Shown here in pieces: positions 1 through 8,231 of a stretch of 11,473 bases of DNA (position 1 is its first letter; every line of letters begins with the position of its first letter). The notes beneath the pieces are model-generated. The model was not told the DNA's origin. It saw only the letters and a list, made by a program, of their open reading frames with translations, and made no database searches. The stretch comes from JANLSE01 sp038214135 (lineage in GTDB: Bacteria > Chloroflexota > Chloroflexia > Chloroflexales > Roseiflexaceae). The translations under genes and the position numbers were made by a program. Location: the NCBI GenBank assembly GCA_038214135.1, contig JBBQSD010000172.1, forward strand, positions 1-11,473. The letters are read 5' to 3'.

Positions 1-117
1 GCTCCACGCTTGGCGGCTAAAGCCGCAGCTACCGATGGCAAAGCCGGCCTGCGCCGGCTCATCCAGGCCGCGGAGGCGGCCTTCGCGGTGAGTAGCCCGC
101 CCGTTCACGGGCCGGGC
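1..117. repeat. Cluster of four consecutive short hairpins downstream of aroB
   Basis: Four inverted repeats follow each other closely. They are GCGGCT/AGCCGC (13-18 with 21-26), AGCCGGC/GCCGGCT (42-48 with 53-59), AGGCCGC/GCGGCCT (65-71 with 76-82), and a two-part stem GCCCG+CCCGT pairing with ACGGG+CGGGC (95-104 with 107-117, one bulged C). They are very GC-rich and lie in the 3' flank of aroB, which is read on the minus strand. No T tract follows on the minus strand, so this is not a standard intrinsic terminator. It could stabilise the 3' end of the mRNA or be a composite intergenic repeat. No open reading frame is supported here. The structure is visible directly; the role is unknown. 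Confidence 0.7.
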
Positions 118-156
118 AGCAGCCATGCAGAACAATACGTCACACCCCGGCCAAAT

Positions 157-1272
<1,116 letters not shown>

Positions 1273-1278
1273 TATGCA

Positions 1279-1284
1279 CTCCTC
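1279..1284 (-). promoter_or_regulatory. aroB ribosome binding site formed by repeat units
   Basis: On the minus strand GAGGAG lies 6 bp before the aroB ATG and fixes the start at 1272. It overlaps the stop codon of the preceding phosphatase gene (1283-1285). It is part of three heptamers (1278-1298) that read ACTCCTC and then ACTCGCC twice on the plus strand. Confidence 0.75.
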
Positions 1285-1912
1285 ACTCGCCACTCGCCAA
1301 ATCAGTGCCCTCAAGATGTGCCGCATCGTTTAATCGAACCAGCCGCCAGCCATGTGCGCCAAGGCGCAATTCCGTCAGCGAGCCGTTGTCGAGCCACATT
1401 CGCCCAAAATGGGCCAGATCCAGCCCGATCACATCACACAAAAGCGCTCGAATAGTACCGCCATGCGAAACAGCCAGGATCATGTCGTTTGGCTTGTGGG
1501 CCTGCTGAATCGTCTTGAGTGCAATCAGCGCTCGCTGTTGGAGCTGTGCATATGATTCGCCGCCCAACCGAACGGTGCGAGCCGGGTCACGCTCATATTC
1601 ACGCATATGTTCGGGAAAGCGCCGGTACAGTTCTTCGGGCGTATAGCCCTCCCAATGGCCAACATCAATCTCGCGCAGTTCTGGCATGGCAACCGGGCTT
1701 ATCCCGAGTTGTTGGCCGATCAGGTTGGCCGTTTCGGCAGCGCGTGATAGATCGCTGGTGTAGAGTGCGGTGATGCTATATCGAGCCAGGCGCTCAGCAG
1801 TGGCACGCGCCTGGTTTCGCCCTCGCTCGTTCAGAGGAATATTCGCGTGGCCCTGGTAGCGCAGCGTGGCGTTCCACTCCGTCTCACCATGGCGGATGAG
1901 TATCAATCGCAT
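1283..1912 (-). CDS. Histidine phosphatase family protein (phosphoglycerate mutase-like)
   Basis: Cytosolic phosphatase of the branch-1 histidine phosphatase superfamily, which works through a phosphohistidine intermediate. In the 209-residue protein, RHG (7-9) carries the nucleophile H8, R57 lies in SDLSRAAET, E81 lies in ELREIDVGHWEG, and H150 lies in AVSHGGTIRALL. These form the full catalytic set. I chose the ATG at 1912 because homology begins at once (MRLILIRHGETEW) and AGGA-type sequence precedes it; the 18 upstream in-frame codons overlap the promoter region. It is probably cotranscribed with aroB, 10 bp downstream. Relatives include GpmB-type enzymes, CobC alpha-ribazole phosphatase and other small-molecule phosphatases, and the substrate cannot be read from sequence. 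CobC is worth considering since metH in this window needs cobalamin, but no cobalamin genes are adjacent. The last residues and the stop codon fall in a short heptamer array. Confidence 0.93.
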   Translation of the reverse strand: MRLILIRHGETEWNATLRYQGHANIPLNERGRNQARATAERLARYSITALYTSDLSRAAETANLIGQQLGISPVAMPELREIDVGHWEGYTPEELYRRFPEHMREYERDPARTVRLGGESYAQLQQRALIALKTIQQAHKPNDMILAVSHGGTIRALLCDVIGLDLAHFGRMWLDNGSLTELRLGAHGWRLVRLNDAAHLEGTDLASGE

Positions 1913-1952
1913 GATCCTGTTCCTGCTCCCATCTGTGTTGTATATTGTGAAT

Positions 1953-1982
1953 AGAATAACAATCATGGTTACATATTGTCAA
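1953..1982 (-). promoter_or_regulatory. Predicted sigma70-type promoter of the phosphatase-aroB unit
   Basis: Read on the minus strand, TTGACA (1977-1982) is a perfect -35 box. After an 18-bp spacer comes TATTCT (1953-1958), which matches four of six -10 bases. It lies about 40 bp upstream of the phosphatase start codon in an AT-rich stretch, so a short leader is expected. Confidence 0.65.
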
Positions 1983-2007
1983 GTTCTTTATACCACTGCG
2001 CGGATTC

Positions 2008-2053
2008 CTTCACCTAACCCCTCTCCCAGTGGGAGCGGGGCAAGGGGTGAGGG
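2008..2053. repeat. C-rich/G-rich imperfect palindromic repeat (LPLGEG-type)
   Basis: A C-rich arm (2011-2027, AACCCCTCTCCC core) faces a G-rich arm (2031-2053, GGGAGCGGGG then GGGGTGAGGG) across AGT. One frame of the minus strand reads PLAPLPLGEGLGEG, the typical mistranslation of a palindrome family scattered between genes in many bacteria (recalled from general knowledge). It lies between the lipoprotein and phosphatase genes. There is no T tract, so a terminator role is uncertain. Confidence 0.7.
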
Positions 2054-2101
2054 CAGTTCCGTGGTTCTTGTTCGCTTGTTCGCACAGGGTGGTTCCGTAT
2101 T

Positions 2102-2129
2102 CTGACTCCTGACTTCTGAATACTCGGTA
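2102..2129. repeat. Degenerate 7-bp repeats abutting the lipoprotein stop codon
   Basis: Four consecutive 7-bp units beginning CTGACTC, CTGACTT, CTGAATA run right up to the stop codon at 2130-2132. The first two units match the heptamer phase of the aroB array (TCCTGAC rotated); the later ones diverge. Confidence 0.6.
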
Positions 2130-3431
2130 TTAGCCTCTTGCTTTAAGGTAGGCCGCACACGCCGCATACAGCGGTTCCTTCGGTTCCAGTTGTGCTGCTT
2201 GCTCAATCTCGGCCAACCCCTGTCGGTCGGTCGGGTCGGCCAATATCAATGCCCAACCCTTCAGGAAGCGCGCCGGCGCGAGTGTCGGGTCAAGAAGCAG
2301 TGCTGGTTCAATGGCTGCCGTGATATATTTGGGCATGTTTGCCTCGAAGCCCTGTACTTCCGGTCCAAAAATCTGGGAACGTTCGACCTCAAACAGATCC
2401 GCGACTGGCTTCTCACGCAGGTATGCGAGTGTTGCTTCATAATCTCCATAGAAGATACTGGGCATGAGTGGCGCAAGCGCAGTATTTGCCGCCTGATCCG
2501 CGAACGACCTGCCATCTATTTCAATTAACCCGGCATTGGTCAGAACAATCGGATCACCCTTCGCAAGGCTGCGTAGTTTTGGCAGCGGCAGACGCGCCTC
2601 ACGCCAACGGTTAGATTTTGCCAACATAACGACCTCATTATTGAGCTTGGCCAGTTCTGTATCGCTAGGTAGTTCGGTCAGTTGCAGTTGTTTGAACTCA
2701 TTCCCATCCCAGCGTAACACGGTTGTATGGAATACCCGCAACCCACACGCATAACAGGTGACATAATAATCTGTGCCATTTAACAACACCTCGGTTATTC
2801 CGTCGCCATCAATATCGCCAACATTCCCTGCGCCAGGGGCAGATGAACAGGATTCGATGATCGATGTGAGCTGCGGATTATCGAAGCTGAGCAGATTAAA
2901 ACAGCTCCCATGTGCGCCAACGCCTCCATCAATGGTCAGCCAGACGCGGTCGGGCGTGATTGGAACCTGCTGCACGCTGGCGGGATCAATATAATCGGGT
3001 TCCCCAAGCTCAACGCGGCTGAGTTCGCGCCAGCCCTGCTCATCACGGCTGTAGATAGAAACATAATGGGATTGTTCTGGCTCGAACCGACGAAATCCGG
3101 ATGTGAATACAACCGCCAGGCCACCGCCAGGGCCGGTGAGCGGGCGTACCTGGACGGTACTAATCCCAGGGTAATCTGCTAGGCCATTGGCATCTGGTGT
3201 GCTTGTAGCTGGCAGTTCGGCGATACTAGTTGCTGCAAGATCGGCGAGTTGCTCTGTTGGGATGGGCTGTGCTTGTGGCGTGTTGGTCGGCAGGGGTGTG
3301 TTGGTCGGCAGGGGTGTTGCACTTACAGGCACCGTAGTGGCTGGTGGTACAGTCGGTGGTATTGTCGCGAGCGTATTCGAACCGCAGGCGCTCACCACGA
3401 ACATAAGCGTCAGAGTCAAGAGAATACGCAT
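2130..3431 (-). CDS. Predicted lipoprotein with an FG-GAP-like calcium motif
   Basis: No specific family is recognised. The 433-residue protein begins with a short hydrophobic signal peptide ending in a lipobox (VSAC, lipidated Cys16), so it should be membrane-anchored on the outer face. A Pro/Thr-rich linker follows (about 20-60), including PLPTNTPLPTNTP from an 18-bp DNA duplication. The middle contains VGDIDGDGITEV (about 203-214), a D-x-D-x-D-G loop like the calcium sites in FG-GAP/VCBS beta-propeller repeats. The C-terminal 50 residues look like one helix-turn-helix repeat of TPR type (PARFLKGWALI...LAEIEQAAQLEP). GGAG precedes the ATG by a normal distance. It stands alone between metH and the phosphatase gene. 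The lipoprotein call is solid; a role in surface sensing or binding would be a guess. Confidence 0.85.
   Translation of the reverse strand: MRILLTLTLMFVVSACGSNTLATIPPTVPPATTVPVSATPLPTNTPLPTNTPQAQPIPTEQLADLAATSIAELPATSTPDANGLADYPGISTVQVRPLTGPGGGLAVVFTSGFRRFEPEQSHYVSIYSRDEQGWRELSRVELGEPDYIDPASVQQVPITPDRVWLTIDGGVGAHGSCFNLLSFDNPQLTSIIESCSSAPGAGNVGDIDGDGITEVLLNGTDYYVTCYACGLRVFHTTVLRWDGNEFKQLQLTELPSDTELAKLNNEVVMLAKSNRWREARLPLPKLRSLAKGDPIVLTNAGLIEIDGRSFADQAANTALAPLMPSIFYGDYEATLAYLREKPVADLFEVERSQIFGPEVQGFEANMPKYITAAIEPALLLDPTLAPARFLKGWALILADPTDRQGLAEIEQAAQLEPKEPLYAACAAYLKARG
3280..3315. repeat. 18-bp tandem duplication in the lipoprotein linker
   Basis: The unit GTGTTGGTCGGCAGGGGT occurs twice in perfect tandem (3280-3297 and 3298-3315). 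It encodes two copies of a six-residue Pro/Thr unit in the disordered linker behind the lipobox, where copy-number change would keep the frame. Confidence 0.9.
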
Positions 3432-3556
3432 ACTATCTCCGTTACTGATTGAACAACTACCAATACACGTATAGTAGCATCTTTGCTGAAAATGAATGAT
3501 GAAAGCTTTCTAATAGGATAGGAAGTATGGTTATTGTGCTAACAACTCCCATAGAA

Positions 3557-3589
3557 AATGCTCTCCGATCAGCATGATCGGAGAGCATT
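3557..3589 (-). terminator. Perfect 15-bp hairpin, likely metH transcription terminator
   Basis: AATGCTCTCCGATCA (3557-3571) is exactly complementary to TGATCGGAGAGCATT (3575-3589), with a 3-nt loop GCA. On the minus strand, the direction of metH, the right side of the stem runs into TTTTC, a short T tract. It lies about 165 bp after the metH stop codon and before the lipoprotein promoter region. The stem is certain; terminator function is likely but the T tract is weak. Confidence 0.65.
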
Positions 3590-3685
3590 CTCTAGTATCG
3601 CATCCATCATCATTTGATAGGTTTTCCAGAACAAATATTGTGCTTCCCGCTCATTGGGAAAGCTCCAGGAATGAGGACCATCTTG

Positions 3686-3751
3686 GAGACGCTCCACCGG
3701 AGCGTCTCTACCCTGTGTACTAACTCCTGAAAACTGAAAGCTGATGGCTCC
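3686..3751. repeat. Palindrome plus heptamer element downstream of metH
   Basis: A palindrome GAGACGCTCC/GGAGCGTCTC (10-bp stem, loop ACC) is followed by TACCCTG and then degenerate 7-bp units with a recurring CTGA (3724-3751). It ends just before the metH stop codon (3754-3756). The order and the shared GCGTCTCTAC and ACTCCTGA strings match the element inside aroB at 599-661, so the two are copies of one family. Confidence 0.75.
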
Positions 3752-3753
3752 AT

Positions 3754-6700
3754 TCACACCAACGCCTCGACATCCGCCTCTGCCCGCTCACGGGCCGAAC
3801 CAATCGCGAAATACTTGGCTTCAGGGTGATGAACAACGATTGCCGCCGTGCTCTGTTCAGGCACCAGTTGGAAGGCTTCGGTCAGCGTAACCCCGATCTT
3901 CTCGGTTGGGAGAATCTGGAACAGCTTGGCGTGCTCATCCAGATCTGGGCAGGCCGGGTAGCCCCACGAATAGCGCTTGCCAGCCGAACCCTTCAGCCCC
4001 AAACCCTGTTGGATGAGCCGATTGGTCAATTCGGCCAATGCTTCGGCCAGCGAAACACTCAACCCATGAATGTAATAACCACGGCTGTAGTCGCCCTGCT
4101 TCTGCAATTCCTCGGTCATGTCATCGACCTTGGTGCCCATGGTCACAACCTGCAGCGCCACAACATCCATCTCGCCGCTCTCCACCGAGCGGAAATAATC
4201 GGCAATACACAGCCGCTCGCGTTCAGGCTGGCGCGGGAAGTTGAAGCGGGTCAGTTCGCGCAGTGCGCCATCGGCTCGATTGGTTTTTGCTGCCTGGTTC
4301 TTGGTTCGCACAGATGCCGGATCATACACAATCAGGTCGTTCCCCTGCGATTGGCATGGGAAGTAGCCATACACAACCTTTGGCTCTAGCCAGCCATCAC
4401 GCTCGGCCTCACGAATAAGATCGCGAACCATCTGGTCAAAATCGACTTTCAGCCGCTCCCATTCCTCGCCTTTGGCATTCTTGGCACCCCACTGCAGCCG
4501 GTAGAGCGCATTGCGATCCAGGCATTCAACAACATCCTGCAATCGGATTCGCGCTGTCGCCTGCGCCCCCCAGAATGGTGGCGTTGGTACTAATCCATCG
4601 TGGCGCACATTCGAACGAACCGTATCGCCCTTGGTCGCTGCACCCTGTTCGGCCAGCACCATGCGCCCGCGCTGCTTCTCATACAGCACATTCACGGCAT
4701 CGCGTTTGATCTGGGCAACATACTCATCACGGATGGCCGGGTTGGAGAGTTTATCCATCGTCTCCAGGCCCTCAAAGGCATCCTTGCAATAGAACACACC
4801 CGAATCATATGGCTCCTCATCGCCAACAAACAGGATGCGTTGGCCATACTGCTTATTGATTGCCGCACCACCAACCAGAACTGGGAAATGCAGCCCACGC
4901 CGGTGCAGCTCCTGAACACACAATGGCATCTGCTTGGAAGTGCTGACGAGCAAGGCCGAAAGCCCGATCGCATCGGCATTCACCTCAATCGCCTTCTCAA
5001 TGATCGTGTTCAGCGGCACCTGCTTGCCCAGATCGTAGACGGTATAGCCATTATTGGAAAGAATCGTATTGACAAGATTCTTGCCGATGTCGTGTACATC
5101 ACCATACACTGTTGCCAGCACGACTTTGCCCTTGCTATTGCCATCCAGCTTGTCCAGATATTGCTCCAGATGTGCGACAGTTTTCTTCATGACTTCGGCG
5201 CTCTGCAGCACAAACGGCAGAATAAGTTGCCCTGAACCAAAGAGATCGCCGACCTCTTTCATCGCTGGTAGCAGCACCGCATTCAGGATGCCAACCGCAA
5301 CAACGCCACGCGGCGAAGCCTGAGTCGTCGGATTCAACGCGATAACCGCTGGATTGTCTATCGTGTAGCCAATCCTGGCCAACCCATCGGCCAGCAGCAC
5401 ATTGATATCCTGCTCAACGCCTTCCTTCTTGCGATGAACGATCTTCCAGTGCAGCCGTTGTGCCACCGACATGCCCTCGGTTGGGTCGGATTTTGTCTCG
5501 GCTTCAGTGGTCTCATTTTCCTCATAGAACTGGATATAGCGCGCCAGTGCCTCCTCGTGTCGGTCGAAGATCAAATCCTCGCAGATGATGCGCTGCTCAT
5601 CCGGAATCTCGGCATATGGCATCACATGCGCTGGATTGATAATCGCGGTATCGAGGCCAGCCGCCACTGCGTGGTATAAGAACACCGAATTGAGTGCGGC
5701 ACGGGCGTGTGGCGCAACCCCGAACGAAAGATTGCTGACACCCAGCGTCGTGAAACAGCCTGGAATCTCCTGTTTGACCAGCCGAATGCCCTCAAGCGTC
5801 TCGACTGCCGCCCGCCGCAATTCTTCCTGTCCCGTCGTGATCGGGAAAGTCAATACATCAAACAGCAGCGCCTCGTGTGGCACCCCGAACTCATCCAACG
5901 CAATCTGCGCGATCCGCTTCGCCACCGCAAGCTTCCGCTCTGCTGTATGCGTCATACCCTCTTCGTCAATCGTCATCGCAACCGTTGCCGCACCATAGCG
6001 TGCGACCAACGGCATCACTTTATCGATCTTCTCGCCGCGCCCACCTTCCAGCGAAACAGAATTGACTAGCGCCCGGCCAGGGTACATCTCCAGCGCAGCC
6101 TTCAATACATCCAGTTCGGTTGTGTCGATCACCATTGGCAATTCGACATTCATGGTCAGTTTTTTTAGCAGCTTGACCATCTGCTCGCGCTCATCGGCCC
6201 GCTCGGTCATCGCCACACAAATATCGAGCAGATGTGCGCCGCCATCGACTTGATCACGGGCGACTTCAACCACCCCGTCATAATCGTCTTTCAGCAGCAA
6301 GCGCTTCACCTTGCGCGAGCCAAGCGTATTCACCCGCTCGCCAATCAGGGTCAGGGTGCCATCCTGGCGGATGGCCGCCGATTTGATCCCCGATGAGAGG
6401 CTGGGCAGATATTCGATCTCGCGCTGCGCTGGCGTAATCGCCCGCACCGTCTCGGCCAGCAGCTTAATATGTGCCGGGCGCGTGCCACAGCAGCCCCCAA
6501 CCACACTCAGGCCATACTCGCTGACCAACTCGCCCAGGATGCGCGCAAACGGCACCGGCTCCATTGGGAACACAGCCTCGCCATCGACCTCAATCGGTAG
6601 GCCAGCATTCGGGATGCACGAAATCGGCTTGCGTGAGTGCTTGCACAAATACTCAATCGCGGAACGCATATATTCCGGCCCGGTCCCACAGTTCAACCCG

Positions 6701-7386
6701 ATCACATCAACCGGCAGCGCCTCGACAGTTGCCAGCATGGCCGGGATCTCGGTGCCAAGTAACATTCTGCCCGAAACATCCAGAAAAACCTGCGCCTGCA
6801 CCGCAATCGCACTACCGCTCTCCGCTTTGGCCCGCCGAATGCCATCCAATGCCGCCTTGACCTCCAGCATATCGAAGCTTGTTTCAACCAGCAACACATC
6901 AGCGCCGCCCTCAATCAGGGCCAGAGCCTGTTCATAGAACTGTTGCGAGAGTTCGTCAAACGTGATATTGGAAAGCGCCGGATCATCAGAAGATGGCAAT
7001 TTTCCGGTTGGCCCCATCGAACCAGCGACATAACGCGGGCGGCCATCCAGGGCCTCATATTTGTCGGCGACGCTACGTGCCAGGCGTGCTGCCGTTGCAT
7101 TGAGTTCGTGCGTTCGCTCGCCCAAACCCCATTCTTCAAGCCGGATGCGCGTACTCTGGAACGTACAGGTCTCGATCACATCGGCACCTGCCTCCAGGAA
7201 TGAACCATGAATCTCTGCGATAATATCCGGCCGCGTGATCACCAGATAATCACGATTGCCATTGGTGCGCTCACCACCATAGTCCTCGGCTGTCGGATTA
7301 TATGGATCAATACTAGTGCCCATCGCGCCATCATATATCAACACGCGCGATTGAAGTGCTTCCAAATAGGTTGGTTTCGTGCTCAT
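3754..7386 (-). CDS. metH: Cobalamin-dependent methionine synthase (MetH)
   Basis: Cytosolic enzyme that moves a methyl group from methyltetrahydrofolate through cobalamin to homocysteine, making methionine. The 1210-residue protein has all four modules. The homocysteine domain (about 1-330) has zinc ligands C233 (GLNCGTG) and C299/C300 (GGCCGTRP). The pterin domain (about 340-640) starts near LIGERVNTLGS. The cobalamin cap and binding domain has GDVHDIGKN with axial ligand H765, then a GLSALL motif and VGGAA. The C-terminal SAM-dependent reactivation domain has RYSWGYPACPDLDEH (about 1140). Length matches the family (about 1200-1230). I chose the ATG at 7386 (MSTKPTYL) because GAGG lies 5 bp before it and homology begins at once; the frame stays open 150 codons further upstream, but that stretch is riboswitch and promoter. 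Control is by a SAM-I riboswitch. It appears to be transcribed alone. Confidence 0.98.
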   Translation of the reverse strand: MSTKPTYLEALQSRVLIYDGAMGTSIDPYNPTAEDYGGERTNGNRDYLVITRPDIIAEIHGSFLEAGADVIETCTFQSTRIRLEEWGLGERTHELNATAARLARSVADKYEALDGRPRYVAGSMGPTGKLPSSDDPALSNITFDELSQQFYEQALALIEGGADVLLVETSFDMLEVKAALDGIRRAKAESGSAIAVQAQVFLDVSGRMLLGTEIPAMLATVEALPVDVIGLNCGTGPEYMRSAIEYLCKHSRKPISCIPNAGLPIEVDGEAVFPMEPVPFARILGELVSEYGLSVVGGCCGTRPAHIKLLAETVRAITPAQREIEYLPSLSSGIKSAAIRQDGTLTLIGERVNTLGSRKVKRLLLKDDYDGVVEVARDQVDGGAHLLDICVAMTERADEREQMVKLLKKLTMNVELPMVIDTTELDVLKAALEMYPGRALVNSVSLEGGRGEKIDKVMPLVARYGAATVAMTIDEEGMTHTAERKLAVAKRIAQIALDEFGVPHEALLFDVLTFPITTGQEELRRAAVETLEGIRLVKQEIPGCFTTLGVSNLSFGVAPHARAALNSVFLYHAVAAGLDTAIINPAHVMPYAEIPDEQRIICEDLIFDRHEEALARYIQFYEENETTEAETKSDPTEGMSVAQRLHWKIVHRKKEGVEQDINVLLADGLARIGYTIDNPAVIALNPTTQASPRGVVAVGILNAVLLPAMKEVGDLFGSGQLILPFVLQSAEVMKKTVAHLEQYLDKLDGNSKGKVVLATVYGDVHDIGKNLVNTILSNNGYTVYDLGKQVPLNTIIEKAIEVNADAIGLSALLVSTSKQMPLCVQELHRRGLHFPVLVGGAAINKQYGQRILFVGDEEPYDSGVFYCKDAFEGLETMDKLSNPAIRDEYVAQIKRDAVNVLYEKQRGRMVLAEQGAATKGDTVRSNVRHDGLVPTPPFWGAQATARIRLQDVVECLDRNALYRLQWGAKNAKGEEWERLKVDFDQMVRDLIREAERDGWLEPKVVYGYFPCQSQGNDLIVYDPASVRTKNQAAKTNRADGALRELTRFNFPRQPERERLCIADYFRSVESGEMDVVALQVVTMGTKVDDMTEELQKQGDYSRGYYIHGLSVSLAEALAELTNRLIQQGLGLKGSAGKRYSWGYPACPDLDEHAKLFQILPTEKIGVTLTEAFQLVPEQSTAAIVVHHPEAKYFAIGSARERAEADVEALV

Positions 7387-7415
7387 GTGGCCTCGTTCTG
7401 CGAATTCGCGTGTAC

Positions 7416-7444
7416 AAAAAATCCCCCACGCGACTGCGTGAGGG
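7416..7444 (-). terminator. Intrinsic terminator of the metH SAM riboswitch
   Basis: Read on the minus strand: CCCTCACGC (7444-7436), loop AGTC, GCGTGGGGG (7431-7423), a 9-bp stem with one G-U pair, then six T (7421-7416). It lies between the aptamer and the metH start. The first arm can instead pair with the 3' strand of P1: TGAGG (7456-7452) is complementary to CCTCA (7443-7439). This gives the mutually exclusive antiterminator expected of an OFF switch. Confidence 0.93.
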
Positions 7445-7452
7445 AACACTAC

Positions 7453-7548
7453 CTCATCTATCAGCACCGCGCTGCCGGATTTGGCACCCTTCCATGTGGG
7501 GGTTGCCGAGGCTTCATCGGGCCGGTCCCTCTGCCCCTCTTGATGAGC
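7453..7548 (-). ncRNA. SAM-I (S-box) riboswitch aptamer upstream of metH
   Basis: On the minus strand, CTCATC (7547-7542) pairs with GATGAG (7458-7453) to close helix P1. Between them lie the hallmark S-box blocks: AAGAGGGGCAGAGGGA, then GGCCCGATGAAGCC (kink-turn region), CGGCAACC, and GGTGCCAAATCCGGCAG (P4 with its internal AAATCC). This matches the SAM-I consensus for methionine and SAM synthesis genes. SAM binding stabilises P1, frees the downstream terminator to form and lowers metH expression. The start of transcription is a short distance upstream. Confidence 0.96.
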
Positions 7549-7566
7549 AATATATAGTTGTGGAAA

Positions 7567-7595
7567 ATTATACCAGCCCGCAATGGGTATGTCAA
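7567..7595 (-). promoter_or_regulatory. Consensus extended -10 promoter of metH
   Basis: Minus strand: TTGACA (7595-7590), a 17-bp spacer ending in TGG, and TATAAT (7572-7567). Both boxes match the sigma70 consensus perfectly, spacing is optimal, and TGG directly before TATAAT gives an extended -10. An AT-rich stretch (about 7596-7620) upstream could act as an UP element. The expected start is about 10 bp before the riboswitch. Confidence 0.93.
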
Positions 7596-7634
7596 TTATA
7601 TTAACATAATAACATAATGATTGGGCGGATGGGG

Positions 7635-7686
7635 TTTGGGAGGCGCAGTCCAAGCAAACAGTGGGGTGGGGAGGCGCAGCCTCCCC
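7635..7686. repeat. GGGAGGCGCAG repeats with a short hairpin
   Basis: GGGAGGCGCAG occurs twice (from about 7638 and about 7669). The second copy forms a perfect hairpin GGGGAGGC/GCCTCCCC (7668-7675 with 7679-7686, loop GCA). It lies between the receiver gene and the metH promoter. It looks like an intergenic repeat; no coding potential is seen. Confidence 0.6.
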
Positions 7687-7695
7687 AAATAGGCG

Positions 7696-7735
7696 TTTGG
7701 CCGTGTCAGATGCTCTTGCATCTGACACGGCCAAA
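7696..7735. terminator. Perfect 18-bp inverted repeat after the receiver gene
   Basis: TTTGGCCGTGTCAGATGC (7696-7713) is exactly complementary to 7718-7735, with loop TCTT. It begins 4 bp beyond the receiver stop codon in the direction of that gene. The run AAA/TTT forms the base of the stem. On the minus strand the stem ends in AAA and then ACGCC, so no T tract follows. It may end or protect the kinase-receiver transcript, but it is not a canonical intrinsic terminator. Confidence 0.6.
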
Positions 7736-7738
7736 ATA

Positions 7739-8179
7739 TTACCACCAGAATGAGTGGCCGCGCAGCATGCTGCGAATCTGGTCGACGATCTGATCCGGGC
7801 GGATTGGCTTGCTGATGAAGCTATCGAAGCCAGCATCCTTCGCCCGCAATCGCGTCTGGTGCATAATATTGGCAGTCACCGCTGCAATATGTGCCTTGGT
7901 CGTTCGTGGGTGTGCCCGCAACTTTTTGATAATCGCAAAGCCATCCTCGCCCGGCAGGCCAATATCCAACAGAATAATATCGACCTGCGGCAGCGCCTCG
8001 ATCAACGACAGCACTTTTGCGCCGCTGCTACGATGATAGAAATGCTTGAAGCCAGCGTGCTTCAGCAGATCTTCAACAATCAAATAAGAATTTGGATCAT
8101 CCTCAATCAGGAGGATGTAGGCATCTTCGGCGCGATTGATTGGCATCCCAGATCCCTGTGATTGCGTCACTATTGTCAT
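7739..8179 (-). CDS. Single-domain response regulator (CheY-like receiver)
   Basis: A stand-alone receiver domain of 146 residues with no DNA-binding or enzymatic output. It has the acidic pocket E26-D27-D28 (LLIEDDPNSY), the phosphoacceptor D72 (IILLDIGLPGEDG), T102 (AAVTAN) and K124 (ISKPI), so it should accept phosphate from a kinase. Proteins of this kind act as shuttles in phosphorelays or bind a partner protein. Two starts are possible: ATG at 8179 with AGGGAA upstream, or ATG at 8146 (MPINRAEDAY) with AGGGAT upstream. Homology begins near residue 20, so both keep the domain whole. It lies 102 bp after the kinase gene on the same strand and is its probable partner. The kinase lacks its own receiver domain. 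Confidence 0.92.
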   Translation of the reverse strand: MTIVTQSQGSGMPINRAEDAYILLIEDDPNSYLIVEDLLKHAGFKHFYHRSSGAKVLSLIEALPQVDIILLDIGLPGEDGFAIIKKLRAHPRTTKAHIAAVTANIMHQTRLRAKDAGFDSFISKPIRPDQIVDQIRSMLRGHSFWW

Positions 8180-8231
8180 TGGGGGCTTCCCTTGCTGCGT
8201 ATGTGCATATTGATGAATAAGAAGCGCCTTC

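Larger units (their letters stand above)
3432..3753. other. Intergenic region between metH and the lipoprotein gene
   Basis: These 322 bp hold no gene I can support. They contain a strong hairpin (3557-3589) and a palindrome plus heptamer repeat (3686-3751). The AT-rich part at 3460-3540 should carry the lipoprotein promoter. TACTAT-like sequence is present on the minus strand near 3470, but I could not pair it with a convincing -35 box. Confidence 0.6.

Noticed and set aside
1988..2206. 72-codon minus-strand frame containing PLAPLPLGEGLGEG
   Set aside because: The peptide is the usual mistranslation of an intergenic palindromic repeat, and the frame overlaps the lipoprotein gene.
3569..3757. 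62-codon minus-strand frame starting with GTG at the metH stop
   Set aside because: It is made of the palindrome, heptamers and the terminator stem, ends inside the hairpin, and resembles no known protein.
4600..5235. Long plus-strand open frame (211 codons) within metH
   Set aside because: It is antisense to conserved MetH domains, has no recognisable motif and no ribosome binding site. The other plus-strand frames over metH are likewise shadows.
7387..7836. In-frame upstream extension of metH (150 codons)
   Set aside because: It overlaps the riboswitch, terminator, promoter and the end of the receiver gene, has no homology to MetH, and lacks a ribosome binding site.
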